A model generated the notes under the pieces. The model was not told the origin of the DNA. It saw nothing but the letters and a program-made list of their open reading frames with translations, and did not search any database. A DNA stretch of 64,000 bases from Hippopus hippopus (lineage: Eukaryota > Mollusca > Bivalvia > Cardiida > Cardiidae): NCBI GenBank assembly GCA_946811185.2, contig OX328112.1, positions 17,961,215 to 18,025,214 of the forward strand, given 5' to 3'. Below are positions 30,890 to 41,770 of the stretch, one piece after another. A program made the translations under genes and the position numbers. Positions within the stretch are counted from its first letter, which is position 1. Every line of letters starts with the position of its first letter.

Positions 30890-31314
30890 ATTCGAAAAAA
30901 TGAAATTCTAATTCATTATAACGCAATCCTACTACAATAAAACGAAATGATAAATCGTTATATCGAGGTAGTTGTTTCATAAAACGAATTAATTGTTCGT
31001 TTTAACGAACGAAATGATAATTCGTTATATAGAGATAGATGTTCTATAAAACTATTTAACTATTCGTTTTAATGAACGAAATGATAATTCGTTTCAACGA
31101 AATCACATTTCAATAAAACTAAATGAAAACTTGTTCCTATGGAGTTCATTCATGGCGGACGAAAGCTTACTAGTTTTCTGAACATACTTATTTCGTTTTC
31201 TTGACATAGCACTCCGACAAAGCGAATTAGTATGTTGAAATATTCGTTGAAACGAATGGTTGTTTCGTTTTCTCGAAATAAGGTTTAGCAATGACGAACT
31301 ATTTCGTTTCATGA
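30890..31314. repeat. AACGAA/TTCGTT-rich direct and inverted repeats
   Basis: More than twenty AACGAA- or TTCGTT-like hexamers. Within it, a roughly 75-bp unit containing GTTTTAACGAACGAAATGAT and AATTCGTTATAT recurs at about 30960, 31010 and 31080. No gene. Confidence 0.7.
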
Positions 31315-31321
31315 GATTACA

Positions 31322-31513
31322 CAGAGTTCCAGATAAAGGGAGTGATTTTGGTTTTAAAATTAAAAATATTAATTATTCTCCACCAAACCCTATGTTATGG
31401 GTACTCATTAGAATCGTCTCAACGAGACAATTCTAATGAGTACCCACAACATAAGGTTTGAAAGAGAAATAATGGATTTAGAATACCATCACTCCCCCTT
31501 ATCTGGAGCTCTG
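31322..31513. repeat. Family F long-hairpin element, copy 1
   Basis: 192 bp that is almost entirely an inverted repeat: CAGAGTTCCAGATAAAGGGA at left, mirror GGAGCTCTG at right, tip GAATCGTCTCAACGAGACAA. ATTACA flanks both sides (31316-31321 and 31514-31519). It sits inside the AACGAA-rich stretch, which resumes after it. Confidence 0.87.
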
Positions 31514-31782
31514 ATTACATTTTCGTTTTAACGAAATAAAAATGTGTGATTCATGACATCCACGGAGATCAATATGTTTCAACAACAAGCAGATGTTGTT
31601 TAATAAAAATACTTCGCCTTCCATAACAAGTACAAGTGCCCAACTCCATTACCTGTCGAACACGGCCCCAATCACTCGTCAGTATTTTCTTACACATTTC
31701 TGAACTTAAACGGAAAACGATTATGTGTTCGGCGGCCATTTATCTTCGATCCGGTTCATAAAATGGAACGCATGGAGAGATA

Positions 31783-31860
31783 TCAACCCTTAGGTTGATT
31801 CGCGTGACTCAAGGACCTTCGGCGGACAGTTTGAAAAAAGAGAAATTGCTTGTTACCAGA
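31783..31860 (+). repeat. Family A head joined to a family B hairpin scrap
   Basis: CAACCCTTAGGTTGATTCGC and GACTCAAGGACCTTCGGCGG are the left end of A; GAGAAATTGCTTGTTACCAG is half of a B hairpin. A recombined or deleted junction. Confidence 0.55.
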
Positions 31861-31875
31861 TTATCCAAATTATAC

Positions 31876-32110
31876 TTTTCGATGATTGATGGTAGTCTTT
31901 GTGACATGATTCATTCCTTGACCACCCCTGAACATTGATTTGGCGAGGTTAATGTGGGAAAGCAGCCATTGGCTTAGAAAGAATGAAATAAAAAGAAATT
32001 ACTAGTAAAAAACTCTAGAAAAGGAATGGAGAGCTGTACTGTCCGCGCGATATAACAAGATAACGTCAAAAACGGCGTTAAACACCAAGCAGACAAACAA
32101 AGCAAACAAA
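31876..32110 (+). mobile_element. SINE S2 body, headless copy
   Basis: GACATGATTCATTCCTTGAC, GAAAGCAGCCATTGGCTTAG and GGCGTTAAACACCAAGCAGA match S2 from the body to the tail, ending in ACAAACAAAGCAAACAAA. Confidence 0.75.
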
Positions 32111-33289
32111 TACCATTAATCGGCGTTGTACAACAATAGGGAGTCAAAAAGCAAAAAAAAACGTCAAACAGACAAACTAACAGAGCATAAAAAGATCAGT
32201 ATTTGGTGTTTTCGAACAATAGGGAAACCAATAATGACTCTGGGGAGAGGAAAGATTTATTCCATATGTTTATCTGATAAATAGCATTAGTTTTACACTG
32301 TTGCAAGACATATCTGCTATTTTATATTACAGCTTTGTATTGGTTTGTGATATGCCAAGTCTTCCAGGATTAGTTTCGACGCCATTAACTCTGACGGGTT
32401 CTTCGGATCTTTTTAGCTCAGCAGTTTTCGATGAAAAAGTCAAGATCTTTCGTATCTCTGTCGTCACCTTCGTCTCTGTGCGAGAGCTTTGTTTTTTTTT
32501 TTCGATAAATGTATCACATTACCTCCCTGTTTTATTATGTAATATAGTCATTATAAATATTCTTAGCGTATACACGCTTGAGGTAAGATTTTATGACGTC
32601 ATAGGAGCCTAATATGACGTATTATTTTTCTGCCTATTATTTCCAAAACCTGCTAGACACAAAATTTCCGATTAGTTCAACTTTGAAAAATGACTATCTC
32701 AGTAAAGCTAGGAGTTTTTTTTTAAAAAAAAAAAAAATCACCATCAAAAAATTATAATATCAGCTTTCTTGGAACTATTTTAATGAGGAATTTACACTCA
32801 CAAAAGTGCGCCGGTCTCATTCATAAAAATAAAGGTATTGCATACAGATCAAATGATTTTGTTGATGTATTTCTTGAGATACTGCTATGTGATAAAATGA
32901 ATCTAAACATTTGTTGGATTTAAGGATAAAAATTAATATACTCGTTAGAGAAATGCTCTTAAGCTCGCCAGAAGCTCCCTTAAAATAACATTTTTCGAGA
33001 CTTTTTTAATAAATTTTGATCTCAAATGCCAACGTCAGATCCTATATATCTTTTACAACGGAATATGTTTACTCCAAAGCCAGGTTAAATATTTACTATC
33101 AAAAGGGGAACAAATACCGGAAGGGCAGGTAACACTCAAGATACTTTTGACACAGCTGTGCCCCTTTTCCGATTAAAAGCTTTCGCTGAAACTACAACTG
33201 CAACCGTGCGTTGGCATCCGCGTGTTATACTCTTGTTATTATCTAATGTGCCTCGATACCCAACACTGGCTGTAGAACGTGATCAGGGG
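32111..33289. other. Mostly unassigned; family J traces
   Basis: GATCTCAAATGCCAACGTCA with GATCCTATATATC (33020-33050) resembles the right side of family J. TATGACGTCATAGG at 32592 is a J-like motif. A 103-codon frame at 32301-32612 has no motif I recognise. Confidence 0.4.
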
Positions 33290-33469
33290 CAATGTTCACC
33301 AACCATTCTGTAACAGTTTTAGTCTTATTCTCAAATATTATTAAATTGGACAGTAAAACAACATATGATTGGCTAAATCAGATAGTTTAGCCAATCAGAA
33401 ACTGTGTTACTTTCTAAATCTAGATTAAGACCAAAAATGAAGCTAAGAATGGTTGGTGAATACGGACCA
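33290..33469. repeat. Family E palindromic element, copy 4
   Basis: ATGTTCACCAACCATTCTGT and its mirror GAATGGTTGGTGAATACGGA enclose TGATTGGCTAAATCAGATAG and TTTAGCCAATCAGAA. Confidence 0.82.
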
Positions 33470-33745
33470 AGTTTGGCTATCTTGGCCTAAAAACTCTGTG
33501 TCCTTTCTTTCTATGTTTGCGTTCATAAAAGATCTACAGTTACTTAAGATTAGGTTCGAACCTGGCTTCATCGGCTTGATATTAAGTCACTTTCCACTGT
33601 ACCAATGCTTATTATTACCAGCTTTACAGTTCGAAAATAAGTGCCTGGCATAGTTTTCGAATATTGGGAGGAGTAACAACGCTTTGACATATGAGGTCAC
33701 ATAATGATCTGACGACGTCATGAAATCTTATCTCAAACTTGCATT

Positions 33746-34108
33746 ATCTTCCGCTGGGTGGCATTTTTCGGTATTTATAAGCACAGACACTTCTTGTTGA
33801 TATCTGTGTGGAAAAAGCTTGCACGAATCCTGGTTTCCCTATTTAAGGTTTATATTTAGAAAATGTATTCAAAGATGTGCAGTAAAGCACGAGTATTTGT
33901 TAAAACTATTTTTCCCTTTTGAAATAATTGAATTTTCAAGTATTTGGAGCGAAAACCAGGCTATATTTTTCCGCAGATGTACTGTTAATAGCCATTTTCT
34001 CCATCGCTACTTTATTAGCGGCGTATTATTTTTTTCCTTTATAGGAGATGGGTGATGCATCATAGCAGACAGGTCGAATCTTCGAATAATATGACATGCG
34101 CAGACAAC
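33746..34108 (+). repeat. Repeat family I, copy 2
   Basis: ATTATCTTCCGCTGGGTGGC through CACAGACACTTCTTGTTGAT and ATTCAAAGATGTGCAGTAAA to GCATCATAGCAGACAGGTCG and GACATGCGCAGACAAC. About 90% like 37369-37983, without part of that copy's left third. Confidence 0.8.
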
Positions 34109-34244
34109 GCTCAAATTTGTGTAAAACAAGAAATTTTGTAATGACTATATTACGCGGATAATAAACAAGGGAAGTAATATGATAAAGATAAATTTTTGAC
34201 TCTGTAATGTAACATTTATGTAGTGTTTTTTTAGCCTATATTAG

Positions 34245-34452
34245 AGCGATGTTCTGGGAGACGGGGGTTTAATACCGTCTCCGTGATGCATTGTACTAAG
34301 CAAGTCGTCACATAATTTTGGAACCATAAAAATCCACTTTTTCTCATAACTCACTGAACCACGAGGTAGAATGATCGTTTTACATGCATAAAATTTACAA
34401 TTAGTTTCCACACATGTCAGCAATTCCCTTTTTACAGAGCATGGTTCAAATG
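34245..34452 (-). repeat. Family D element lacking its hairpin
   Basis: GCGATGTTCTGGGAGACGGG, ATAAAAATCCACTTTTTCTC, AAAATTTACAATTAGTTTCC and TTTACAGAGCATGGTTCAAA keep family D order. The palindromic centre has been deleted, leaving CACACATGTCAGC. Confidence 0.72.
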
Positions 34453-34518
34453 CAATAATATACAATAAATAAGGCCAAACAAACAAATAAACTTGGTTCT
34501 GGGTTTCTTTTTATTTTA

Positions 34519-34880
34519 GATGTATAGGATCTGACATGAGTTGACGTTTGAGATAAAATTTTACTAAACGAGTCTAGGGAAAATGTTATTAAGCGAGCCT
34601 TTGGCGAGCTTAATAACATTTTGTCTTGACGAGTTTGATAAATTTGTTATCTCAAACGCCAACGAATGTCAGATCCTTTTTATCACATAACGATATTTCA
34701 CAAAGTATAGATCAGAAGATGCAAAAAAGCCATCAATAGCTCGGTAACATCCATGAAATCCATTCACTTCTATGAAATATGTACAAAATGACGTCAAAAA
34801 TGACATCACACAATTGTGATAACAAACGTGTATAAGATAAGAAAATTCGTAATAGGTATATTACACTGAAAACAAGGGAG
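34519..34880 (+). repeat. Repeat family J, copy 2
   Basis: AGGATCTGACATGAGTTGAC and CAACGAATGTCAGATCCTTT are an inverted pair around GGCGAGCTTAATAACATTTT. Then CACTTCTATGAAATATGTAC, ATGACGTCAAAAATGAC and AAGATAAGAAAATTCGTAAT. Confidence 0.65.
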
Positions 34881-34888
34881 ATATAGAG

Positions 34889-34995
34889 GATAATCAACTG
34901 GTGGTGTGCGATATTAAAAATCTATCACTAGAATGGGGTGTGATGCGGTTGAAAAACGAGTCCGAAGGACTCACACACCACCAGTTGATTATTCT
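34889..34995. repeat. Short inverted-repeat element
   Basis: GATAATCAACTGGTGGTGTG (left) and its mirror (right, 34973-34995) with an inner GAGTCCGAAGGACTC palindrome. Found once. Confidence 0.65.
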
Positions 34996-35236
34996 ATTTA
35001 TTATATTCCTAATTCTCCCTTTGTTTGCTAATAATTAACAAGAACGGTAGGTATTTATACATGCATAGAACTTTTCTTTACAAACACATGATCCACTTTT
35101 GACAGAAGCAGCTGACGCAACAGATGACGTAACGCTCGAGAGTATGTTACGTCATCTATCTCTCCATTTGAAGGCAAGCATTATTTTGCACCTTTACGAT
35201 TTAAAACCAGCAATATGAAATTAGAAGAAAAAACAG

Positions 35237-35491
35237 TTAACCCTGTCCCAATTGACAAGTTTAAGACTTTCCCAAATTAAAAACATCTCCAAATGACAAA
35301 TACTAAATTGGTACAAAAGATCTTAGGTTTTCTGATAGGATAGAAAACATTATGGAAAAAGGAGAAAATGCTGGTTGGTACATAATATTTTCCAAGAGCT
35401 CTCTTCCACAAAAGCTATCTTCTTTTCTCGAAATTTTTTCAAAAGAACTCTCCCACAAGGTCGTTAAGTCAGATTGTTTGGAAAGACTGTA
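35237..35491 (-). repeat. Family B element, reversed
   Basis: TTAACCCTGTCCCAATTGAC start, AGAAAACATTATGGAAAAAG, GAGAAAATGCTGGTTGGTAC; the right hairpin arm is diverged (TTTTCCAAGAGCTCTCTTCC). Confidence 0.75.
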
Positions 35492-35606
35492 GACCGAAAA
35501 TCTTTTCACTGTGCTATTGTTTACTGAAGACGTTTGAAGCAGAGACAGGAACATTAGACTGTGAGAAATATAGGAAAAAAGTAGTTCCGGCAAACATTCT
35601 AAAACT

Positions 35607-35651
35607 ATATCATCACTAGTGACGATATCATATCGTCACTAGTGATGTTAT
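35607..35651. repeat. Perfect 35-40 bp palindrome
   Basis: ATCACTAGTGACGATATCAT reads into its own mirror with almost no loop. Confidence 0.85.
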
Positions 35652-35709
35652 TCACTGTGAAAAACTGAAAAAATAATACACTGAGAAATCCCAGTAATTC
35701 ACTGATAGG

Positions 35710-36202
35710 AATATAATAAATACAGGATATTTGTTTTTTACGGTGAAAGATTGAAATTTATTTCATCGAGTGAACATCATCGGTAATATTTTCACGAGTG
35801 GCGCAGCCACGAGTGAAAATATTACCGATGATGTTCACGGGATGAAATAAATTTCGATCTTTCACAGAAAAAAACAAATATTCTATTTATTTCATGCTTT
35901 TAACCCTTTCAAAATCCAGTACAGTTCTTTTCGGTTATTTCCCGTGGCGTACCCCCTCTGCATAGCAACACATTACAATATTACGTCAAGTGCGAGAAAT
36001 GTAAGGTAAATTACGTCATATTTCCATCTGGTTGTGAGGCACGCGCATTTTACCTAGGTAACTAGAGCGCGGGAACAACTGTTTCCGCCTTCATTTGAAG
36101 AGTTGGAATATAAAAATCGGTATTTTCACTGGTCGTAACCATGAAATATCGAAAAATATTTCACCGATATTTCTCGATAACCTACCGTAAAGCATGAAAT
36201 AA
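35710..36202 (+). repeat. Repeat family G, copy 2
   Basis: Partner of 14722-15226, about 93% alike by eye. Arms of the left palindrome surround CACGAGTGGCGCAGCCACGA; TTTATTTCATGCTTTTAACC and AAAGCATGAAATAA bound the right part. Confidence 0.84.
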
Positions 36203-36473
36203 TATGTGATAAATCAAAAGATCTATTTTTATTATTTGGCAAAATTGGTAACAGCATTCGATAGGCTTTTTTCATTGAGTTCTTTTAGTCACGTCCACAA
36301 TTTCGTAATTCGTTGGAATAAGTAACAGATTAATCAATCAGTGATTCAGCTAATTGTTTACCAATGTTAACAGATCAACAATCATAGGGAAATTTCATTA
36401 CGATATCAAGAAGACATTTAGCTTATCATTTCTTTTCAATAATTTACAAGTTAGGCAATATCAACGATCTGAT

Positions 36474-36686
36474 TTAACCCTTAGGCTGCTATGCGCGACC
36501 CACTGACCTCTTGCGAACAGCGTAGATCAAGATCAGACTGCACAAAACGTGCAGTCTGATCTTGGATCTACACTGTCTGGTAAGGAGATACTTTTGTCAA
36601 AAAATAAGTTTGAAATAGCATTATTCGTGTCTTTACTATCGGTTTGAAAGTTTTTTTTTCATTTTATTTGGCAGGCGAAGGGTTAA
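36474..36686 (+). repeat. Family A element, full length
   Basis: TTAACCCTTAGGCTGCTATG start and GCAGGCGAAGGGTTAA end; the hairpin tip is AAAAC. TTAA on both sides. Confidence 0.93.
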
Positions 36687-36830
36687 TAAAGCAAATCTAT
36701 TCTCTTTCTTCCTCTCGTTATATTCGTACTCGTAACGCTGCTTTCTTTAGGTAGCGAATCATTTTGAATTCAGTTTCAAGATACTATCGGTTCATACACG
36801 TGTTTGGACCACGAAAGAGTACTGTTCCGT

Positions 36831-36898
36831 ATCGTCATCATCATCATCATCATCATCATCATCACCATCTCCTTCTTCTTCTTCTTTTTCTTCTTTTG
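36831..36898 (+). repeat. (ATC)n-(CTT)n microsatellite
   Basis: ATCGTC(ATC)n passing into CCTTCTTCTTCTTCTTTTTC. Confidence 0.93.
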
Positions 36899-37004
36899 GT
36901 AACTTTAAAAAGCTTGACCTACTTTTGCTTACGAAACATATAATGTGTTTTTATCTGATATTCACTAGTCATTGGAAATTGCTTTATCCTTCAGCTCCAT
37001 ACAA

Positions 37005-37135
37005 CTAATAAGGGACTTTCGCGGACGGTACAGATCAAGATCAGACTGCACAGATCGTGCTGAGTGCTCTTGAATATATACCGTCGACTTTTTAAGTCAA
37101 GCATATAGGATGAAAAGGCTTTCTGAGTTTCAGTA

Positions 37136-37189
<54 letters not shown>

Positions 37190-37206
37190 CCGTCGAAAAA
37201 GGTCGA
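37005..37206 (+). repeat. Family A variant (A-prime), copy 3, with TG microsatellite
   Basis: GCGGACGGTACAGATCAAGA, GACTGCACAGATCGTGCTGA and ATATATACCGTCGACTTTTT. At GTAGATTGTG, where 24981-25165 has only GATTGTGTT, a run of 22 TG units (37139-37182) has grown. TTTTCAGCCGTCGAAAAAGG ends the copy. Confidence 0.8.
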
Positions 37207-37368
37207 GTTTCCATGTTTTGTACTGAAGTGGTTCGCAAAAACATATAACGATAGCTGATTAATAAAAAACAATATTAGCCTTACAAATTGAACACTGATA
37301 ATTGTCGACAGGTTAATATATCCCGGTAAGATTGAAAATCGTACAAATGAAAATCGATTAGACCATTA

Positions 37369-37983
37369 TCTTCCGCTAGGTGGCATTTTTCAAATACACA
37401 TCTATCTGATTTGGGCATTCTGGGTACAGAACCGGACTACTTTTCAACACTTTCTTCCGCTAGGTGGCATTTTTCAAATACACATCTATCTTATTTGGGC
37501 ACTCTGGGTACATATCCGGACTACCTTTCAAACGACAGCCGTTACTTTGAATTTCAAAATAAAGTAAACGTTTACTCAAAAAAACGCTACCCAGCATGTA
37601 ACGTGTGCACCGGCCATTTATAAAAGCACCCCTACAGACTTGGTTAATAGCTTCGATATAAGCCCAGACACTTCTTGTTGATAATTCGTTGAAAAACCCT
37701 GCACGAATCCTGGTTTCCCTAAAGTCTATATTTAGAAACTGTATTCAAAGATGTGCAGTAAAACAAGAGTATTTGTGAAAACTATTTATCCCTTTTGAAA
37801 TAATTGAATTTTCAGGTATTTGGAGCGAAAAACAGGCTACATTTTTCCACAGATGTATTGTTTATAGCCATTTTCTCCATTGCTACTTTACTAACCGCGT
37901 AATACATGTAATTTCTCCTGTGCAGTGACGCGTCATAGCAGACTGGTCGAATCTTCGAAGAAAATGACATGCGCAGACAACGT
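37369..37983 (+). repeat. Repeat family I, copy 3, with internal duplication
   Basis: TTATCTTCCGCTAGGTGGCA start. The block TTCCGCTAGGTGGCATTTTT to GGTACAGAACCGGACTAC is tandemly repeated with a unit of about 83 bases (37371 and 37454). Ends TGACGCGTCATAGCAGACTG and GACATGCGCAGACAACG. Confidence 0.82.
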
Positions 37984-38239
37984 CGATTAGACTAAAAAAA
38001 TAAAAGACACGCTACGACAAAGGCCCAGAGGGTAACCATAATGTCAGATTGGGCCCTTTATCTGCATTCTTTACTCTATTTCAAAGTGTATTGCCATTAA
38101 GATGTGGGCTCGTATTTACAGACCTTTCTAAATGCATTTTTAGTCTAATCATATAGATTGTTTTTTTAATGAAAATTTATTTCAGGTGAAAAAAAAACGC
38201 TAATGTTGAAATGTCAAAGTTCATTCCGCAGGAAAATCT

Positions 38240-38450
38240 TAACTCTTAGGTTGCTTAGCGCGACTCATTGACCTTTTGCGGACAGTGTAGATCAAGATCA
38301 GACTGCACAGAACGTGCAGTCTGATCTTGAATCTACACTGTCCGACGAGGAGATATTTTTCTCTAAGAAATAAGTTCGAAGTAGCATTATTCGGGTTTTT
38401 ACTACCGGCTTGAAAGTTTAATTTAAGGTATTTAGCAGGATAAGGGTTAA
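38240..38450 (+). repeat. Family A element, full length
   Basis: TTAACTCTTAGGTTGCTTAG start and GCAGGATAAGGGTTAA end. Perfect inner stem around AGAAC. Confidence 0.93.
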
Positions 38451-38484
38451 CGCATTGAACATTACGATAGATTTAAGTTCAAAT

Positions 38485-38562
38485 GGCACGTTCTGTCTTA
38501 TTTTGATCTACAATGTTCGCTAAAGTGTATAATTTGCGCTTAGCAGCCTTACTTAAGGGTGT
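38485..38562 (-). repeat. Family A right-half fragment
   Basis: GCACGTTCTGTCTTATTTTG, ATCTACAATGTTCGCTAAAG and GCGCTTAGCAGCCTTACTTA. Confidence 0.7.
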
Positions 38563-38705
38563 AAAAAAAAATACCTTCCTGCGAACGGTTTATCAGAAAT
38601 GCTGACGTTAATTTGGACATTGACATTACAAAACGCACGTTTTCATGCGTAATATTTGTCCCGGAAGAATTGGGGGCGACGTATCCGGGGATAATCTGTT
38701 CACCA

Positions 38706-38917
38706 TTAATCCTTATTCTTCTAAATAAATGAAATAAAACTTTCAAGCCGATAGCGAAAACCCAATAATTGCTGTTTGAAAGGTATTTTTGGAGGAAAGA
38801 TGTCTTCTTATCGGACAGTGTAGATCAAAGATCAGACTGCACGTTCTGTGCAGTCTGATCTTGATCTACGCTGTCCGCTAAAGGCCCGTGTGTCGCGTTA
38901 TACAGCCTTAGAGTTAA
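38706..38917 (-). repeat. Family A element, full length
   Basis: TTAATCCTTATTCTTCTAAA start and ACAGCCTTAGAGTTAA end. Hairpin GATCAGACTGCACGTTCTGT plus mirror is perfect. Confidence 0.92.
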
Positions 38918-39439
38918 TTTAGGATAAAGTGGTTAATCTTGAGTGATGATGTGTTAGGAAATGTATTAAAGAGGGAAAATCATTCGAGTAATCATGGCCC
39001 GTATTCAAAGATCATTGGAAATTTGATTATTATTCCAATTTTAAATTAGGAAAATAAAACAGTTGAGGATATCATAAGACAAGTCTGTGAATCAATTATA
39101 CTGAGACATAGAAAGAATGAAGAATACACCTTGTTTACCAGAATTTCCCACACTTTTTCTTCTCATTGACCAACGACATAAAATAATTTTTAGAATACGT
39201 GTCTGAGCCTTTATGCATGAAAATACCGGCGAAACCAAAGAAGTCCGATAGACCAATAAAGGTCGTTAGAAGAACTTTGTCGCTAGCGCGAAGGTCAAGG
39301 TTACAATAGGCACGTCTAGTCTAGTAGCGGTTTAAGACTCTTTTTATCGCATAATTGGACCGTGTTGCCATGATGATTATTAAATCAAAATAATTTTGAA
39401 CCCCCATCATGTCGAGCAACGTTAAAGGTAGGACACGTC
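38918..39439. other. Unassigned region
   Basis: No gene or repeat recognised over about 520 bases. Confidence 0.4.
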
Positions 39440-40381
39440 TTATCAGAAGTGTTGTCTACTGGCCAGTTTCCTTTCTTGGTGTTTACTTCGACTTTGTCCG
39501 CCGCCATATTGGATAGGTTTGATTGAGGTCAACACGTGACATGATATCATGTCTACAGAGAGAATGATTTGACCTTGACCGTAGCCATGTTTGATGACTT
39601 TGACTGCCGCTGTCTTCGATATCCTAGATTTAGGTAAGCATTTAACAATTATGTCACCGCAATGTTTCCTTATTCCTTGCTGCTCATGCTGCTTCCTCTG
39701 GTTCATCAGTACAAGGCTGGGACTCTGAAGTGCCTTTGCATAGGTTCGACCTCGAAGGTCCCCCCTGAGTTCACCGCACAGGTATTTGACAGTCTCCCAA
39801 ACACAAGCAGGCTTTCAGGATCCTCGCTGCCAATCGAGCAAAGTATTGTTTCAACCTGTAGTTAAATATAGTTTCGACCTCAAAGGACCCTATCAAGTTC
39901 ATTGCACCGATCTGGGATAGTCTATGACTCTTTTTTATTTGCACAGTGACTTCTTGGAGTCACACACTAATTATGTTTTGAAGCCTCACCTAATTCTTCC
40001 TCTGTGCAACTCATACGACTTTTATATTACCTCCTCTATCCCTTGTATTAAAACAGCTTAACCAAATCGGCTTTCTTTCCCACAAAGCAAGTTCATTTGT
40101 TATACATTGGTTGATCTCTATGGAGAAAGGAATTATATTAAGTTGATTTAACTCATTCACTACCAACTCGAGAAAATCAACATTTTCTCTGGGTCTATAA
40201 GTAGATTGCCACTGCTACTGAAATTGAATTCGGCCGTAGTCGAGTATGGGGTAGTAGATGGTGTATATACAAGATCAGACTGTGCGTTCTTGATCTACGA
40301 TATCAAAGGTGGTCGAGATCAAGGTCGAACACCAAACACCAAGAAAGGAAGCTGGCCAGTAGACTACACTTACTCTGATCT
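39440..40381. mobile_element. Possible non-autonomous element with 56-bp inverted ends
   Basis: 39440-39495 and 40324-40381 are inverted copies (GTCTACTGGCCAGTTTCCTT and its mirror AAGGAAGCTGGCCAGTAGAC). The 830-bp interior has no coding frame but holds two GTTCGACCTCGAAGG/GTTTCGACCTCAAAGG words and a family A scrap at 40270-40303. It could instead be two chance copies of a shorter repeat. Confidence 0.6.
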
Positions 40382-40712
40382 ATAGCCTTTCCACAAAGTT
40401 TAAGTCCCCAGTATGACCTTGACCTTTAAGTTAGCGACAAGGTTCTTGCGCATGAATCATTGTCCTATGAAAATGATTATTTCTGCGAGGTACTTTTAAA
40501 ATCCTACTAAGAAGTATGGAGTTATGCTTTTGACTCGATTCTGGTAATACACAAAGATCCATCCACACACGCACACAGACATACGTGTACTCTAAGAGGG
40601 AAAATACTATATGTCCTTCCACCATTTCATTGCGGGGGTATGACAAACGCACATTTGCAGTGCAAAATAAGGTCTTTAACCGAAAGAAGGTTATGTAGAT
40701 AAAGATTGATCT

Positions 40713-40780
40713 AACTTTTGCGGACAGTTTGGATCAATTTCAGAATGCAGATTGTGCAGGCTGATATTGGCTCCAGTTTA
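40713..40780 (+). repeat. Family A hairpin, decayed
   Basis: CTTTTGCGGACAGTTTGGAT, AGAATGCAGATTGTGCAGGC and TGATATTGGCTCCAGTTTAC. Confidence 0.62.
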
Positions 40781-41335
40781 CCGCTATTTGGTGAGATATG
40801 TGACAAAAACTCCCTTGACATGTAATTTGTTGTCCTTTTTCCATCCCAACGAAGTGTATTTGGTTTTTAGCGCTCCAGGTATTAACAGTTACAAGACAAA
40901 TATAATTTTCAAAAAAAAAAACAGGGTAAATACTAACTGAATCTGTGATGGAATTTTAGGAAAGTGGCACTGGGAAACACGTGTAAAATTCAATTTTATA
41001 AAAAGATTATAATTAAGAAATAAAGAGTGACACTTTATTTATTTTTGGTAACTGTGGTTCCTTCATAGCGATAAACTCGACATGGGGGTAAAACATTATC
41101 ATAAATTTTTGATGGTCTTAAAACCATCTAGATGTACTCGCCTCGTTAAGTTTTTCCCCCAGGGTGGCGAGAAAAATCTCTTTTGAAGAAAACTCGTTTA
41201 CGAAATATATAAGATTTAGCGGAAACGACTGTTTAATTAGATAAAGAGTGGCTTCTTGTTAAAAGGCGAGCTTTCACGGGTCTTATTGTACCTTACGTCT
41301 TATAACGGTGCCACGGGGCAATTTATGATGCCTTT
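40781..41335. other. Unassigned region
   Basis: No gene or repeat recognised. Confidence 0.4.
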
Positions 41336-41400
41336 ACGGACAGTGTAGGCCAAGATTAGAATGCACAGAACGTGCAGTCTGGTCTTGGACCGACATTTTC
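41336..41400 (+). repeat. Family A hairpin core
   Basis: ACGGACAGTGTAGGCCAAGA, ATGCACAGAACGTGCAGTCT and GGTCTTGGACCGACATT; outer parts absent. Confidence 0.75.
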
Positions 41401-41512
41401 AGCTCTCTTATGAGATAATATCCACACATTTATACTTGCAATTAGAATATCTGAGCCATCTGTACTAACTAAATACATCTGCGTTGCTTGCTTCGCCACT
41501 CAAAGTGTTATA

Positions 41513-41770
41513 ATGAGCCATGCTCCGTAAAAAGGGGGTTTATTGCATCTGCAAAAAGTTTCGACCAAGGTCAGCCTGCGCTGTCCGCGCAGGCTGACCT
41601 GAGTCGAAATTTTTGCTATTGATTTTTTTTGCATGTTCAAGGACCATTCTATTTCAGGAATCGGTCGGTTGTTGGACAAACTGGATTTCAAGGATCCACA
41701 ATAATGCAATGACTTGCCTGGTATAAGGCATAACGGTGATGCACTAAACCCTGTTTTACTAGAGCATGGC
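41513..41770 (+). repeat. Family D hairpin element, copy 4
   Basis: ATGAGCCATGCTCCGTAAAA start; hairpin GTCAGCCTGCGCTGTCCGCG plus mirror; end CTAGAGCATGGCCATGAG, which runs straight into the 22-bp minisatellite. Confidence 0.85.

Noticed and set aside
32301..32612. 103-codon plus-strand frame
   Set aside because: Contains several hydrophobic runs but no family signature and no intron or promoter context.
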